From: Flavobacterium ginsengisoli
GTDB taxonomy: Bacteria > Bacteroidota > Bacteroidia > Flavobacteriales > Flavobacteriaceae
DNA: 64,000 bases
Direction: 5' to 3'
Assembly (NCBI RefSeq): GCF_029625315.1
Contig: NZ_CP121110.1
Span: forward strand, 2,799,001 to 2,863,000
Under the pieces are notes generated by a model. The model was not told the origin of the DNA. It saw nothing but the letters and a program-made list of their open reading frames with translations, and made no database searches. Shown piece after piece: positions 38,858 to 49,738 of this stretch. Each line of letters starts with the position of its first letter. Within the stretch, counting starts at the first letter, position 1. The translations under genes and the position numbers were made by a program.

Positions 38858-39537
38858 ATGAAAAAAAATTATCTACTTATTTTATTCTCTGTTACCTATC
38901 TATTTTTAAGCTGTGGCAATGGCGAAAAAAACAACCTAAAAAAGTCATTCAAGCTGTCAATAAATTGACACCAGTTGGCACGAAAGTGAGTCCTAAAGTT
39001 GCTCCAAAAAGTATTACTGCACCAAAAGAATTTGACTCAAAAAAAACTATTGTCCAAAAAAATCCTTTTGCAATCAAAAATCCGATAGAAATTAAAGCGG
39101 TAAGTTCTCAAACGGAAAATAATATTGCGAATCAACCAGTTTCTATAAAAAAAGAAGCCAATGAGGAATTATTAAATTTTGTTAATGTTCGCAAAATCTT
39201 AGCGAAATGCAAAATGGGCCAGACTATAACTCAAAAACAGCTAACAGAGCATTTTGAAATTCCTGAAGAAGCTGTCAAACTAGTAAAAAGTGTAACCAAA
39301 ACAGCTGAAAATGAATTGGCGGTAAAATGGCAATCTACTTGGCTTGTTGAAAGAGTTTCTGATGCCGAACTTGAAGATGGCAAAATGAAAGTGGTTTTTA
39401 AAGCCAATAAAATGTATACTTCTGGAAATGCAATTGGCATTAAATATAATAGAAAAATTTATACTAATTTGGTAATTGTTGGACGTTCTGCTTACATTCC
39501 GAGTGTAAAAGGATATAGTTGGCAAATTGGCAGATAA
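38858..39537 (+). CDS. Lipoprotein of unknown function (one suspected indel)
   Basis: The ATG at 38858 opens a lipoprotein signal MKKNYLLILFSVTYLFLSC-GN, with the Cys of a lipobox. The frame is lost in a run of seven A at 38925-38931; eight A restores GEKKQPKKVIQAVNKLTPVGTK and joins to the large downstream frame. The product has about 226 residues: a Lys/Pro/Ser-rich linker, then a domain from about residue 95 (LLNFVNVRKILAKCKMGQTITQKQL) of unknown fold. The gene lies 16 bp after the YhhQ stop and is probably co-transcribed with it. Confidence 0.7.
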
Positions 39538-39569
39538 TAATTTTATAAAATTGCACAATATCAAATCAA

Positions 39570-40129
39570 ATGGAACCAATAAGATGCAGCTGGTGTTCTG
39601 CCAGCGATTTATATAAAAAATATCATGACGAAGAATGGGGCGTTCCCGTTTATGACGACCCGACTTTATTCGAATTTTTAATTTTAGAAACTTTCCAAGC
39701 TGGTTTGAGCTGGATTACAATTTTAAACAAAAGAGAAAATTTTAGAGCTGCATTTGATTATTTCGATTATAAAAAAATGGCCAATTATTCTGAAGATAAA
39801 ATCGAAGAGTTAATGCAGAATACTGGAATTATTCGGAACAAATTAAAAATTAAAGTCTGCCGTTTCTAACGCTCAAGCATTTATGAAAGTCCAGGAAGAA
39901 TTTGGAACTTTCTCTGATTATATTTGGAAATATACTAACGGAAAACCGATCGTCAACAATTTGAAAAATTCAAAAGATGCTCCCGCGACTACTCCACTTT
40001 CAGATGAAATTAGCAAAGATTTAAAAAAAGAGGCTTTAAATTTGTGGGTTCAACCGTTATTTATGCTCACATGCAAGCCACCGGAATGGTCAATGATCAT
40101 GTGGAAGATTGCTTTACGAGAAAAAAATA
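39570..40129 (+). CDS. tag: DNA-3-methyladenine glycosylase I (two suspected indels)
   Basis: About 186 residues. The N-terminus MEPIRCSWCSASDLYKKYHDEEWGVPVYDD contains the Tag zinc-binding Cys residues and the DEEWG signature; FEFLILETFQAGLSW follows. The frame is broken at 39855-39860 (GTCTGC; GCTGC restores KIKAAVSNAQ) and near 40035-40045 (a missing A or T; restoring it gives KFVGSTVIYAHMQATG and ends VEDCFTRKK). Tag removes 3-methyladenine from alkylated DNA. It lies 440 bp upstream of the thiamin operon's first gene. Confidence 0.88.
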
Positions 40130-40135
40130 ATTTTC

Positions 40136-40192
40136 AGTCGCAGTCGCAGTTTTCAGTTTTTTTTGAACTTGAAATCTGAAACTTGAAACTTT
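40136..40192. repeat. Short tandem repeats CAGTCG and ACTTGAAA
   Basis: CAGTCGCAGTCGCAG is followed by AACTTGAAATCTGAAACTTGAAACT. It is intergenic, between tag and the riboswitch; similar (AACCTG) units stand at 40699-40722. Confidence 0.5.
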
Positions 40193-40224
40193 CAAACAAA
40201 ATTTTATTACATTTGCTTCACACT

Positions 40225-40300
40225 TTAGGGGTGTCTACAAAATTGTAGGCTGAGATTTTACCCTCTGAACCTGATCTAGTTCATACTAGCGTAGGGAAAA
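40225..40300 (+). promoter_or_regulatory. TPP riboswitch of the thiamin biosynthesis operon
   Basis: The THI element is complete: GGGGTGTC, CTGAGATTTTACCC, GAACCTGATCTAGTTCATACTAGC and GTAGGGAAA. The P1 arms pair ACTTTAGGGG with GTAGGGAAA in part. After it a hairpin-like segment (40313-40365) could be the expression platform. Thiamin pyrophosphate binding is expected to shut off the eight thi genes below. Confidence 0.95.
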
Positions 40301-40380
40301 GTAAGATGACTTCTGCGCGCATTTTTATGCGTTCTTGTAGCCATTCCTAAGGTGTATCTATACACTAAACTCAAAAAGGA

Positions 40381-40587
40381 ATGGAACTAAAAATCAATCA
40401 ACAAACTAAAAAATTCAATGCTGAATCGCTAAGCGTTCAATCATTGCTCGATCTCGAAATTCCGCATAAACAAAACGGAATCGCTGTTGCTGTCAACAAT
40501 ACTGTTGTTCCAAAACTCAAATGGAACGAATTCTTCGTACAAGAAACCGACGAAATTTTAATTATTTCTGCAACTCAAGGAGGTTAA
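40381..40587 (+). CDS. thiS: Sulfur carrier protein ThiS
   Basis: A 68-residue ubiquitin-like fold ([37 protein letters not shown]) ending in ATQGG, the C-terminal Gly-Gly that is adenylated and thiocarboxylated. It supplies sulfur for thiazole synthesis by ThiG. First gene behind the riboswitch. Confidence 0.95.
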   Translation: MELKINQQTKKFNAESLSVQSLLDLEIPHKQNGIAVAVNNTVVPKLKWNEFFVQETDEILIISATQGG

Positions 40588-42553
<1,966 letters not shown>

Positions 42554-42584
42554 GTGAAAAGATAATAGAATCAAGAAGAAAGAT

Positions 42585-43196
42585 ATGATTGTAATTTCTA
42601 GTCCTTTTGTTGTTGCAAATGAAACGAAGATAGTTCAATCTTTATTTGAAGAAGGATTGTCTTTGTTTCATATTCGGAAACCTGATTTTTCTGAGTTAGA
42701 AATGGTGAAGTCTATTCTCCAAATAAAAACGGAATATAGAAATAAACTGGTTTTGCACAATCATCATCATTTAGCAGAAGATTTTGGTATTGAAAAACTC
42801 CATTTTTCTGAAAAAGAGAGAAAAAGCAATCTTAATGATTCTGCAAGGTTTTCAAAACCTTGTAGGTCTAAATCAACATCGACACATTCGGTCGAAGATT
42901 TTAATTCGTTAGAAAATGATTTTGATTACGCATTCTTAAGTCCTGTTTTTAAAAGTATATCTAAAGAAAATTACCATCCAAAAATCGATCTATTTGAAGC
43001 TTTAAAATCAAAAACAAACAGTAAAACAAAAGTCATTGCTTTAGGCGGAATTGATGCCGAAAACATTCAGAAAACACTTGAAAACGGCTTTGATGATGTT
43101 GCTCTTTTAGGAAGCATTTGGAATAACAAAAATCCATTAAAACAATTTAAATTATGTCAACAAATCGCCCGTTCGTACTCACAATCGCAGGTTTAG
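42585..43196 (+). CDS. TenI/ThiE-like thiamin phosphate synthase paralogue with a palindromic insertion
   Basis: 203 residues: VISSPFVVANETKIVQSLFEEGLSLFHIRKP is the ThiE-like start, and FLSPVFKSISKENYHPK and VIALGGIDAENIQ follow, so the barrel is ThiE/TenI-like. TenI usually isomerises the thiazole carboxylate made by ThiG. Residues about 86-95 (DSARFSKPCRS) come from a 26-bp palindrome at 42841-42866 (CTGCAAGGTTTT around C) and have no counterpart in the family, yet the frame stays open. It overlaps thiD by 43 bp. Whether the insertion impairs activity is not known. Confidence 0.8.
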   Translation: MIVISSPFVVANETKIVQSLFEEGLSLFHIRKPDFSELEMVKSILQIKTEYRNKLVLHNHHHLAEDFGIEKLHFSEKERKSNLNDSARFSKPCRSKSTSTHSVEDFNSLENDFDYAFLSPVFKSISKENYHPKIDLFEALKSKTNSKTKVIALGGIDAENIQKTLENGFDDVALLGSIWNNKNPLKQFKLCQQIARSYSQSQV

Positions 43197-43894
43197 ATCC
43201 TTCTGGAGGAGCTGGAATTTTGGCCGATATCAAAACATTTGAGCAACATAAAGTGACTGGTTTTGCGATTTCTACAGCCAATACAATTCAGACTGAAAAT
43301 CAATTTTATGAAATTCAGTGGACTGATTTGAGTTTTGTTATTCGTTCTATCGAAACGCTGTTTTTAAATTATAAAATCAGCGTTGTGAAAATTGGAATTG
43401 TGTCTTCTTTACCTGATTTAAACCGAATTGTTTCGACTATAAAAATGCTTTCTTCTTCAACAAAAATCGTTTGGGATCCCGTTTTAAAATCAACCACAAA
43501 ATTTGAGTTTATGAATATTGAAGATCGTTTAGATTTAAATAAAATATTGTCAAAAATCGATTTGATTACGCCTAATTATCATGAAGCTGAGATTCTATTT
43601 CCAGATTTCCCTTCTAATGAAAATAGATTTTCAACAAACATTTTATTGAAAGGCGGACATAACAAAAAAGCCTTAGGAACAGATTTTTTATTTCTAAAAA
43701 AGGAAGCATTAGAATTGCTTCCGTCAGAAAAAAAATGCTTTGAAAAACATGGTTCTGGCTGTGTACTTTCTTCTGCAATTACTTCGAATTTAGCTTTAAA
43801 TCAGACATTAAAAGAAGCCTGTGAAAGCGCTAAAATCTATATCGAAAATTACTTGAGTTCAACATCAACTTTAATCGGATATCATTATGTATAG
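43154..43894 (+). CDS. thiD: Hydroxymethylpyrimidine/phosphomethylpyrimidine kinase ThiD
   Basis: 246-residue ribokinase-fold enzyme that phosphorylates HMP(-P). LTIAGLDPSGGAGILADIKTFE is the family start; ANTIQTENQF and the catalytic GSGCVLSSAI near the end fit. The substrate-binding region VWDPVLKSTTK is present. It overlaps the preceding TenI-like gene by 43 bp and the next thiE by 8 bp. Confidence 0.93.
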   Translation: MSTNRPFVLTIAGLDPSGGAGILADIKTFEQHKVTGFAISTANTIQTENQFYEIQWTDLSFVIRSIETLFLNYKISVVKIGIVSSLPDLNRIVSTIKMLSSSTKIVWDPVLKSTTKFEFMNIEDRLDLNKILSKIDLITPNYHEAEILFPDFPSNENRFSTNILLKGGHNKKALGTDFLFLKKEALELLPSEKKCFEKHGSGCVLSSAITSNLALNQTLKEACESAKIYIENYLSSTSTLIGYHYV

Positions 43895-44525
43895 CAAACT
43901 TCAATATATCTCGCAAGGCGAAACTATCGAAAAACAATTGTATAATATTCATCAAGCACTCGACGCTGGATGTAATTGGGTGCAAATGCGTTTTAAAAAC
44001 CAAACACAAAAAGATGCTTTCACTTTAGCGGAAGCGGTAAAACCTTTATGCGAAAAGTACACAGCCAATTTTATTGTAAACGACGATTTACATCTTACTA
44101 AAGAAATTGACGCAGACGGTATTCATCTAGGCTTAACCGATACCAAAATCGACGAAGCAAGGGCTTTTTTAGGCACTGCAAAAGTAATTGGAGGTACTGC
44201 AAACACTTTTGAAGACATTGAAAATCACGTTAAAAATGGTTGTGATTATATTGGATTAGGCCCTTTTAGATTTACGAATACAAAAGAAAAACTGAGTCCG
44301 ATTTTAGGATTATCGGGCTATTTTGATATTCTTCAAAAATTGAAAAAAGATAAACTCGAAATTCCGGTTTATGCTATCGGAGGTATTACATTAAGAGATG
44401 TGAATCCGTTAATGGAGACTGGGATTCATGGAATTGCCATTTCTGGAATCATTACCGAAAGTGATGAAAAAGAAAAATTGATTCAACAACTAAACGAAAA
44501 ATTATATGCAAACATCATTGTTTAA
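43887..44525 (+). CDS. thiE: Thiamin phosphate synthase ThiE
   Basis: 212 residues. It joins HMP-PP and thiazole phosphate. Family marks: [52 protein letters not shown] and VYAIGGIT. It overlaps thiD and thiG (by 20 bp), so coupled translation is likely. Confidence 0.95.
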   Translation: MYSKLQYISQGETIEKQLYNIHQALDAGCNWVQMRFKNQTQKDAFTLAEAVKPLCEKYTANFIVNDDLHLTKEIDADGIHLGLTDTKIDEARAFLGTAKVIGGTANTFEDIENHVKNGCDYIGLGPFRFTNTKEKLSPILGLSGYFDILQKLKKDKLEIPVYAIGGITLRDVNPLMETGIHGIAISGIITESDEKEKLIQQLNEKLYANIIV

Positions 44526-45282
44526 TATAGGAGATAAAGCCTTTAAATCTCGCTTGTTTCTTGGAACGGGAAAATTTGGTTCGAATGAAGAAATGGAGCA
44601 GGCAATTTTAGCTTCGGAAAGCGAATTGGTTACGGTTGCTTTAAAACGCATTGATCTAGAAACTGATACAGATGCCATTTTATCACATTTAAAACATCCA
44701 AATATTAATTTATTACCCAACACTTCAGGAGCAAGAAATGCCAAAGAAGCTGTTTTTGCCGCACAATTGGCTCGCGAAGCTTTAGAAACTAATTGGGTAA
44801 AACTGGAAATTCATCCTGATCCAAAATATTTAATGCCCGACCCGATTGAGACTTTAAAAGCGACAGAAGAATTGGCTAAACTCGGTTTTATTGTACTTCC
44901 GTACATTCACGCCGATCCTGTTTTGTGTAAACATTTAGAAAGCGTAGGGACATCGGCTGTCATGCCTTTAGGCTCACCTATTGGAAGCAATAAAGGTTTA
45001 AAAACGATCGATTTCTTAGAAATTATTATCGAGCAAAGTACTGTTCCCGTTATTGTAGATGCAGGAATTGGAGCGCCTTCTGATGCTGCAAAAGCAATGG
45101 AAATTGGTGCAGATGCTGTTTTGGTGAATACCGCCATTGCCGTTGCGGGAAATCCAAAATTAATGGCTGAAGCTTTTAAAGAAGCCGTAATTGCAGGTAG
45201 AAAAGCCTTTGAAGCTAAAGTTGCCAATCAGCAGAGTTATGCTTCGGCTTCTAGTCCGTTGACTTCTTTTCTTTATGAATAA
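44506..45282 (+). CDS. thiG: Thiazole synthase ThiG
   Basis: 258 residues. It condenses DXP, ThiS-thiocarboxylate and dehydroglycine into the thiazole. [17 protein letters not shown] and the Schiff-base Lys in [10 protein letters not shown] are visible, followed by [23 protein letters not shown] and [29 protein letters not shown]. It overlaps the thiE end and is followed by the GxxExxY element. Confidence 0.96.
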   Translation: MQTSLFNIGDKAFKSRLFLGTGKFGSNEEMEQAILASESELVTVALKRIDLETDTDAILSHLKHPNINLLPNTSGARNAKEAVFAAQLAREALETNWVKLEIHPDPKYLMPDPIETLKATEELAKLGFIVLPYIHADPVLCKHLESVGTSAVMPLGSPIGSNKGLKTIDFLEIIIEQSTVPVIVDAGIGAPSDAAKAMEIGADAVLVNTAIAVAGNPKLMAEAFKEAVIAGRKAFEAKVANQQSYASASSPLTSFLYE

Positions 45283-45293
45283 ATTGATTTTTC

Positions 45294-45322
45294 TCCCGCA
45301 GATTCTGCAGATTTAGCAGATT
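45294..45322 (+). repeat. Left terminal inverted repeat of the GxxExxY element
   Basis: A 29-bp unit made of three imperfect copies of CGCAGATT/TGCAGATT/AGCAGATT, starting TCCCGCAGATT. It matches the inverted right copy at 25 of 29 positions. Confidence 0.8.
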
Positions 45323-45432
45323 ATTGTTTCACAAATCTTAAGTCAAATAAATCCATAGAACCTGCTAAAGAACAATTTTGTTAAAAAGTAAGAAATTTCA
45401 TTGTTTTTGATTGAGAAATCAAATAAAAAAAT

Positions 45433-45810
45433 ATGTCAGAAAATGAAATTTCATATAAAATTAGAGGAGCAATTTTCAAAGTATATAACACTCTTGGTCC
45501 TGGGCTATTAGAATCTGTATATGAAAACGCTCTTTATTATCAATTGAAGAAAGACGGATTGCAAGTAATCAAGCAAATTGATTTACCTGTAAAATATGAT
45601 GATGTTTATCTAGATATAACTTTTAGATTAGATATTTTAGTAGAAGATAAAGTAATTATAGAATTAAAAACAGTAGACGAAATAAAACCTATTCATTTTA
45701 AACAATTAAATACATATTTAAAATTGACTAGCAAAAAACTTGGATTATTAGTCAATTTCAACTGCTCCAATATTCTTGAAAATATTCATCGTGTTGCAAA
45801 TAAAATTTAA
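45433..45810 (+). CDS. GxxExxY protein
   Basis: 125 residues with the family motif GPGLLESVYENALYYQL (G-x2-E-x2-Y) at residues 22-38, then VDLAVKYDDVYLDITFRLDILVEDKVIIELKTVDEIKPIHFKQL, a PD-(D/E)xK-like nuclease core (D...D-x-ELK). The C-terminus LGLLVNFNCSNILENIHRV is typical. No function has been shown for the family. It lies between thiG and thiH in the thiamin operon, flanked by terminal inverted repeats, and is the only non-thi gene there, so it is probably carried by a small mobile unit. A separate promoter was not seen. Confidence 0.9.
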   Translation: MSENEISYKIRGAIFKVYNTLGPGLLESVYENALYYQLKKDGLQVIKQIDLPVKYDDVYLDITFRLDILVEDKVIIELKTVDEIKPIHFKQLNTYLKLTSKKLGLLVNFNCSNILENIHRVANKI

Positions 45811-45837
45811 TCTGCATGATCTGCAAAATCTGCGGGA
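45809..45837 (-). repeat. Right terminal inverted repeat of the GxxExxY element
   Basis: AATCTGCATGATCTGC... ending CTGCGGGA; the reverse complement of the left copy with four mismatches. It starts within the GxxExxY stop codon. Confidence 0.8.
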
Positions 45838-45849
45838 AACAAATAAAAA

Positions 45850-47001
45850 ATGAAAACATTCAAATCTATTTTCGAGCAATATAATTGGGATGAAATCCAA
45901 TCCAGAATATATAAAACCACATCAAAAGATGTCGAAAGAACTTTGGCTAAAACTAAATACAATCTCGATGATTTTTTGATTTTAATTTCTCCTATTGCTC
46001 AAAACTATTTAGAACAAATGGCACAAAAATGCCATGAAATCACAAAAAAGCGCTTTGGAAAAACGATTCAAATGTATGCGCCACTTTATTTGAGTAACGA
46101 ATGCCAAAACATTTGCACCTATTGTGGATTTAGTTTAGACAATAAAATCAAAAGAAAAACACTTTCTGATGCTGAAATAAAACTTGAAGTCGAAGCTTTA
46201 AAAAACGCTGGTTTCGATCATGTTTTATTGGTTACCGGCGAAGCGAATTATACAGTAAACATCAATTATTTTCTCAATGCAATCAACTTAATTAAAGAAG
46301 ATTTTTCGATTATTTCTGTTGAAGTACAACCGCTTTCTACAGAAGATTATGAGCGTTTACATGATGTTGGAGTATATTCGGTTTTGGTTTACCAAGAAAC
46401 ATATCATCAGGAAGTTTACAAAAAATATCATACCAAAGGCAAGAAATCTAACTTCGAATATCGATTGGAAACTCCCGACCGAATTGGAACTGCAGGAATT
46501 CATAAAATTGGTTTGGGCGTTTTATTAGGTCTAGAAGATTGGCGAACTGATAGTTTTTTCAATGCTTTGCATTTAGATTATCTGCAGAAGAAATATTGGC
46601 AAACTAAATATTCCGTTTCTTTTCCGCGTCTTCGACCTGCTGAAGGTATTATCGAACCGAATTTCATTATGGACGATAAAGATTTGACACAATTAATTTG
46701 TGCCTACAGATTATGGAATGAAGATTTGGAAATTTCGATTTCGACGAGAGAAAATGAGAAATTTAGAAATAACATTATTCCAATTGGAGTTACAAGTATG
46801 AGCGCAGGTTCTAAAACAAATCCTGGTGGCTATGTAGTTGATCCGCAATCTTTGGAACAATTCGAAATTAGCGATGAACGTTCTGCCGAAGAAATTTCAA
46901 AAATCATAAAAAATGCAGGCTATGAACCAGTTTGGAAAGATTGGGACAAATCATTTAGTCATAAAGTTGGAAAGCCGAAAGTCATAAAGTCTTTTACTTA
47001 G
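45850..47001 (+). CDS. thiH: 2-iminoacetate synthase ThiH (radical SAM)
   Basis: 383 residues. It cleaves tyrosine to supply dehydroglycine for ThiG. The radical-SAM motif CQNICTYCGF (C-x3-C-x2-C) is present, preceded by MYAPLYLSNE and followed by VLLVTGEANYTVN and YQETYHQEVYKKYH. The start lies 12 bp after the right repeat of the GxxExxY element. Confidence 0.95.
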   Translation: MKTFKSIFEQYNWDEIQSRIYKTTSKDVERTLAKTKYNLDDFLILISPIAQNYLEQMAQKCHEITKKRFGKTIQMYAPLYLSNECQNICTYCGFSLDNKIKRKTLSDAEIKLEVEALKNAGFDHVLLVTGEANYTVNINYFLNAINLIKEDFSIISVEVQPLSTEDYERLHDVGVYSVLVYQETYHQEVYKKYHTKGKKSNFEYRLETPDRIGTAGIHKIGLGVLLGLEDWRTDSFFNALHLDYLQKKYWQTKYSVSFPRLRPAEGIIEPNFIMDDKDLTQLICAYRLWNEDLEISISTRENEKFRNNIIPIGVTSMSAGSKTNPGGYVVDPQSLEQFEISDERSAEEISKIIKNAGYEPVWKDWDKSFSHKVGKPKVIKSFT

Positions 47002-47015
47002 ATAAATACTTTTTT

Positions 47016-47050
47016 GACTTTTGACTTTCGACTTTTGACTTTCGACTTTA
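47016..47050. repeat. Tandem 7-bp repeat (GACTTTN)5 between thiH and thiF
   Basis: Five adjacent GACTTTT/GACTTTC units lie in the 69-bp gap between the two genes. Confidence 0.75.
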
Positions 47051-47070
47051 AAAACTTTAAGACTTAAAAA

Positions 47071-47781
47071 ATGAGTATTATTCAAGAATTCCTTCGTTAT
47101 AACAGACAAACTATTCTTCCTGAAATTGGTGACGAAGGTCAGGAAAAACTAAAAAAAGCACGAGTTTTAGTAATTGGAGCAGGTGGATTAGGTTGTCCCA
47201 TTTTACAATATATTGCAACTGCCGGAGTTGGTTTTATCGGAATTATGGATTTTGATACTATTGAAATTCATAATCTTCATAGACAGATTTTATATACTGA
47301 AAATGAGATTGGCCAACAAAAAGCAATTATTGCAAAAGAAGTTGTTTCTAAATTAAATCCGTTGATTGAAGCTGTGGCAATTAACGAAAAAATTACAGCA
47401 GAAAATGCATCAAAAATAATTGAACAATATGATATTGTTGTAGATGGGTCTGATAATTTTTCAACTCGTTATTTAGTCAATGATACTTGCATCGAATTGA
47501 AAAAGCCTTTGGTATATGGAAGTATTTTAAAATTTGAAGGACAAATTGCTGTTTTCAACCATAACGGGAGTAAAAATCTTCGCGATTTGTTTCCAGAAAT
47601 GCCAGATCCAAAAGATGTTCCAAATTGTAATTTAAACGGTGTTTTAGGAACATTGCCTGGACTTATAGGCAATATGATGGCACACGAAACATTGAAATTG
47701 ATTCTAGAATTACCAACTTTAAATAACGAATTGATACTTTTTAATACTCTCGATTGGAATTTTACAAAGCTAAATTTTTAA
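47071..47781 (+). CDS. thiF: ThiS adenylyltransferase (HesA/MoeB/ThiF family)
   Basis: 236 residues: RYNRQTILPEIGDEGQEKLKKARVLVIGAGGLGCP (ATP-binding Rossmann fold), DFDTIEIHNLHRQILYTENEIGQ, DGSDNFSTRYLVND and a C-terminal DVPNCNLNGVLGTLPGLIGN with one Cys. It activates the ThiS C-terminus. The paired Cys-x2-Cys zinc sites of MoeB/ThiF are not obvious, as in short forms. Last gene of the operon; its end overlaps by 4 bp the end of the convergent MOSC gene. Confidence 0.9.
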   Translation: MSIIQEFLRYNRQTILPEIGDEGQEKLKKARVLVIGAGGLGCPILQYIATAGVGFIGIMDFDTIEIHNLHRQILYTENEIGQQKAIIAKEVVSKLNPLIEAVAINEKITAENASKIIEQYDIVVDGSDNFSTRYLVNDTCIELKKPLVYGSILKFEGQIAVFNHNGSKNLRDLFPEMPDPKDVPNCNLNGVLGTLPGLIGNMMAHETLKLILELPTLNNELILFNTLDWNFTKLNF

Positions 47782-48572
47782 AAAATGACCTCATCGCCTA
47801 CACTGATAATCCCTGAATTCAGACTCACAAGATTAGTTCCGAATAAAACTGAATTATCTACATTTCTGTATTTGCTCAAGGTTTTTAGAGGTTCTTTTTT
47901 TACAATTCCTTTCTGCGGATCGTTGTTTACCATAATACATCTTCCGCAAGGTTTTATGTTTTTAAACTGAACTTCTCCAATTTTAAAATCCTTAAAATCA
48001 TCTTCTTCATGAGCATTTTTCGTACTTACAACAATGTTTGGACGAAATCTTTTAATGGTGATTTTTTCTTCTAATTTTTCATTTAAAAAATCAAGACTTT
48101 CAGTTCCAATTAGCAAATAAGGATAACCATCAGCCAAACTCACATTATAGGTTTCGTTTGTTCTGGAACTTTCATGTTTACGATCTCCAATATTATTGAT
48201 TTTCACCAATTTGCATTCAAATCCTAGTTTGTCGCTAAACCATTTTGAAGAGTTTTTATTTACTTCGAAAACCTCACTTTTATCGTCCCAAACTTGAGAT
48301 TCTATTGCATTTTCTAAATGTTCATTAATAGAAAAATCATGCGTTTCTCCTTCAAAAGTAATTTGAATTTTATCTCCCAAAATCTCAGGATAAAACTGAC
48401 TCATTATTGGGTATTCTCTTTGCGTAACGTGAACATTTTCTGTATTAATCAGCATCCATCTTCGATCATTTTCAAAACCCATTTCTTCAGCATTGGCACT
48501 TTTTAGACTAATGCCTGCCAAGCTTTTTATTGGATAAATATAAATTTCTTTTACACTATAGACTGCACTCAT
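47778..48572 (-). CDS. MOSC-domain protein (YcbX/YiiM-like)
   Basis: 264 residues: N-terminal MOSC_N beta-barrel (YSVKEIYIYPIKSLAGISLKSANAEEMGFENDRRWML), then the MOSC domain with FRPNIVV and the conserved NIKPCGRCIMVNNDPQKG, whose Cys holds molybdenum cofactor sulfur in this superfamily. The enzymatic substrate is unknown. It is transcribed opposite to thiF and probably with aat behind it. Confidence 0.88.
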   Translation of the reverse strand: MSAVYSVKEIYIYPIKSLAGISLKSANAEEMGFENDRRWMLINTENVHVTQREYPIMSQFYPEILGDKIQITFEGETHDFSINEHLENAIESQVWDDKSEVFEVNKNSSKWFSDKLGFECKLVKINNIGDRKHESSRTNETYNVSLADGYPYLLIGTESLDFLNEKLEEKITIKRFRPNIVVSTKNAHEEDDFKDFKIGEVQFKNIKPCGRCIMVNNDPQKGIVKKEPLKTLSKYRNVDNSVLFGTNLVSLNSGIISVGDEVIF

Positions 48573-48574
48573 TT

Positions 48575-49213
48575 TTATTCACTTTTTAAAATAGCCATAA
48601 ATTCCTCTCGATCAATTTCGCGACAACCCAAACTATCCAAATGCGGGTTATAAACCTGACAATCAAGCAATTTATAATTTTCTTCTTCTAAATGTTTTAC
48701 TAGGGATATAAAAGCCACTTTTGAAGCATTTGATACTTTAGAAAACATACTTTCTCCGCAAAAAACATGTCCCAAATCGACGCCATACAAACCTCCAACT
48801 AAAACATCGTCTTGCCAAACCTCAACCGATTTTGCAATTCCTTGACGATTAAGTTCGCAATACGATTCTACTATATCATCTGAAATCCAAGTTCCGTCCT
48901 GACCAATACGTTGTATTTTTTGGCAATTCGAAATTACTTCTTTAAAGTTGGTATTAAAGGTAACTGTAAATTGTTTTCTGTTTAAAATATTCCGCATGCT
49001 TTTAGAAATAACTAATTCGTCTAAAAACAAAACCATACGAGGATCTGGCGCCCACCAAAGAATAGGTTCACCTTCATTAAACCAAGGAAAAATTCCTCTG
49101 TTGTATGCCAGTTTTAAGCGCTCAGGACTTAAATCACCACCAACAGCCAGAATACCTTCTTCATCGGCTTCTGAAACGGGCGGAAAATATAAATTATCAA
49201 ATACGAAATACAT
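48575..49213 (-). CDS. aat: Leucyl/phenylalanyl-tRNA--protein transferase
   Basis: 212 residues. FPPVSEADEEGILAVGGDLSPERLKLAYNRGIFPWFNEGEPILWWAPDPRMVL is the family signature; CGESMFSKVSNASKVAF and LLDCQVYNPHLDSLGCREIDR follow. It adds Leu/Phe to N-terminal Arg/Lys for the N-end rule. It is 2 bp upstream of the MOSC gene, so they are an operon. Confidence 0.96.
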   Translation of the reverse strand: MYFVFDNLYFPPVSEADEEGILAVGGDLSPERLKLAYNRGIFPWFNEGEPILWWAPDPRMVLFLDELVISKSMRNILNRKQFTVTFNTNFKEVISNCQKIQRIGQDGTWISDDIVESYCELNRQGIAKSVEVWQDDVLVGGLYGVDLGHVFCGESMFSKVSNASKVAFISLVKHLEEENYKLLDCQVYNPHLDSLGCREIDREEFMAILKSE

Positions 49214-49260
49214 TATTTAAATTTCAATGATAAAATTCTACTTAGAAGTATTAATTCAAA

Positions 49261-49312
49261 AACAAAATTCCAAATCCCAAACTCACGTGAATGAATTGGA
49301 ATTTGGAATTTA
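49261..49312. repeat. AAATTCCAA inverted repeat between DUF3127 and aat
   Basis: AAATTCCAAATCCC and GAATTGGAATTTGGAATTT form inverted arms around TCACGTGAAT. It is a copy of the dispersed AAATTCCAA family. Confidence 0.55.
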
Positions 49313-49334
49313 AAATATTGTAATTTCTAAACTC

Positions 49335-49706
49335 TTAGAACGGTAAATCGTCTGGTTCGTCTTCGTTTATACTTGTTGCTGGTGCAAAAGTTTCGGCAGC
49401 TGGCATTGGAGCTCCTTGCGCTGGTCCTTCTGGAGCTAATCTTTCGATTCTCCAACCTTGAATACTATTGAAATATCTAGTTTCTCCTTGTGGGTTAACC
49501 CATTCTCTTCCTCTTAAATTGATAGAAACTTTTACTGCATCTCCTTGTTTATAGCTACTCAACAAATCGCATTTATCTTGTGTAAATTCGATTAAAATAT
49601 GTTGTGGATACTGCTCCTCAGTAGTAACAACTAACTCTCTTTTTTTGAATGAGGCACTAACTTGCTGCTCTGGGTTAACCACTTTTACTTTTCCTGTAAC
49701 TTCCAT
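49335..49706 (-). CDS. DUF3127 protein with an SSB-like C-terminal tip
   Basis: 123 residues. The DUF3127 OB-fold core runs from MEVTGKVKVVNPEQQVSASFKKRELVVTTEEQYPQHILIEF to GREWVNPQGETRYFNSIQGWRIERL. The flexible tail ends NEDEPDDLPF, the same acidic DDLPF-type tip that SSB uses to recruit DNA-repair enzymes. This suggests, but does not prove, single-strand DNA or SSB-partner binding. Confidence 0.85.
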   Translation of the reverse strand: MEVTGKVKVVNPEQQVSASFKKRELVVTTEEQYPQHILIEFTQDKCDLLSSYKQGDAVKVSINLRGREWVNPQGETRYFNSIQGWRIERLAPEGPAQGAPMPAAETFAPATSINEDEPDDLPF

Positions 49707-49738
49707 CTTCGTCTATTTAATTATTGTTTCTATTTCTT

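Noticed and set aside
47016..47050. CRISPR-like array
   Set aside because: The units are 7 bp, adjacent and without spacers; no cas genes are present.
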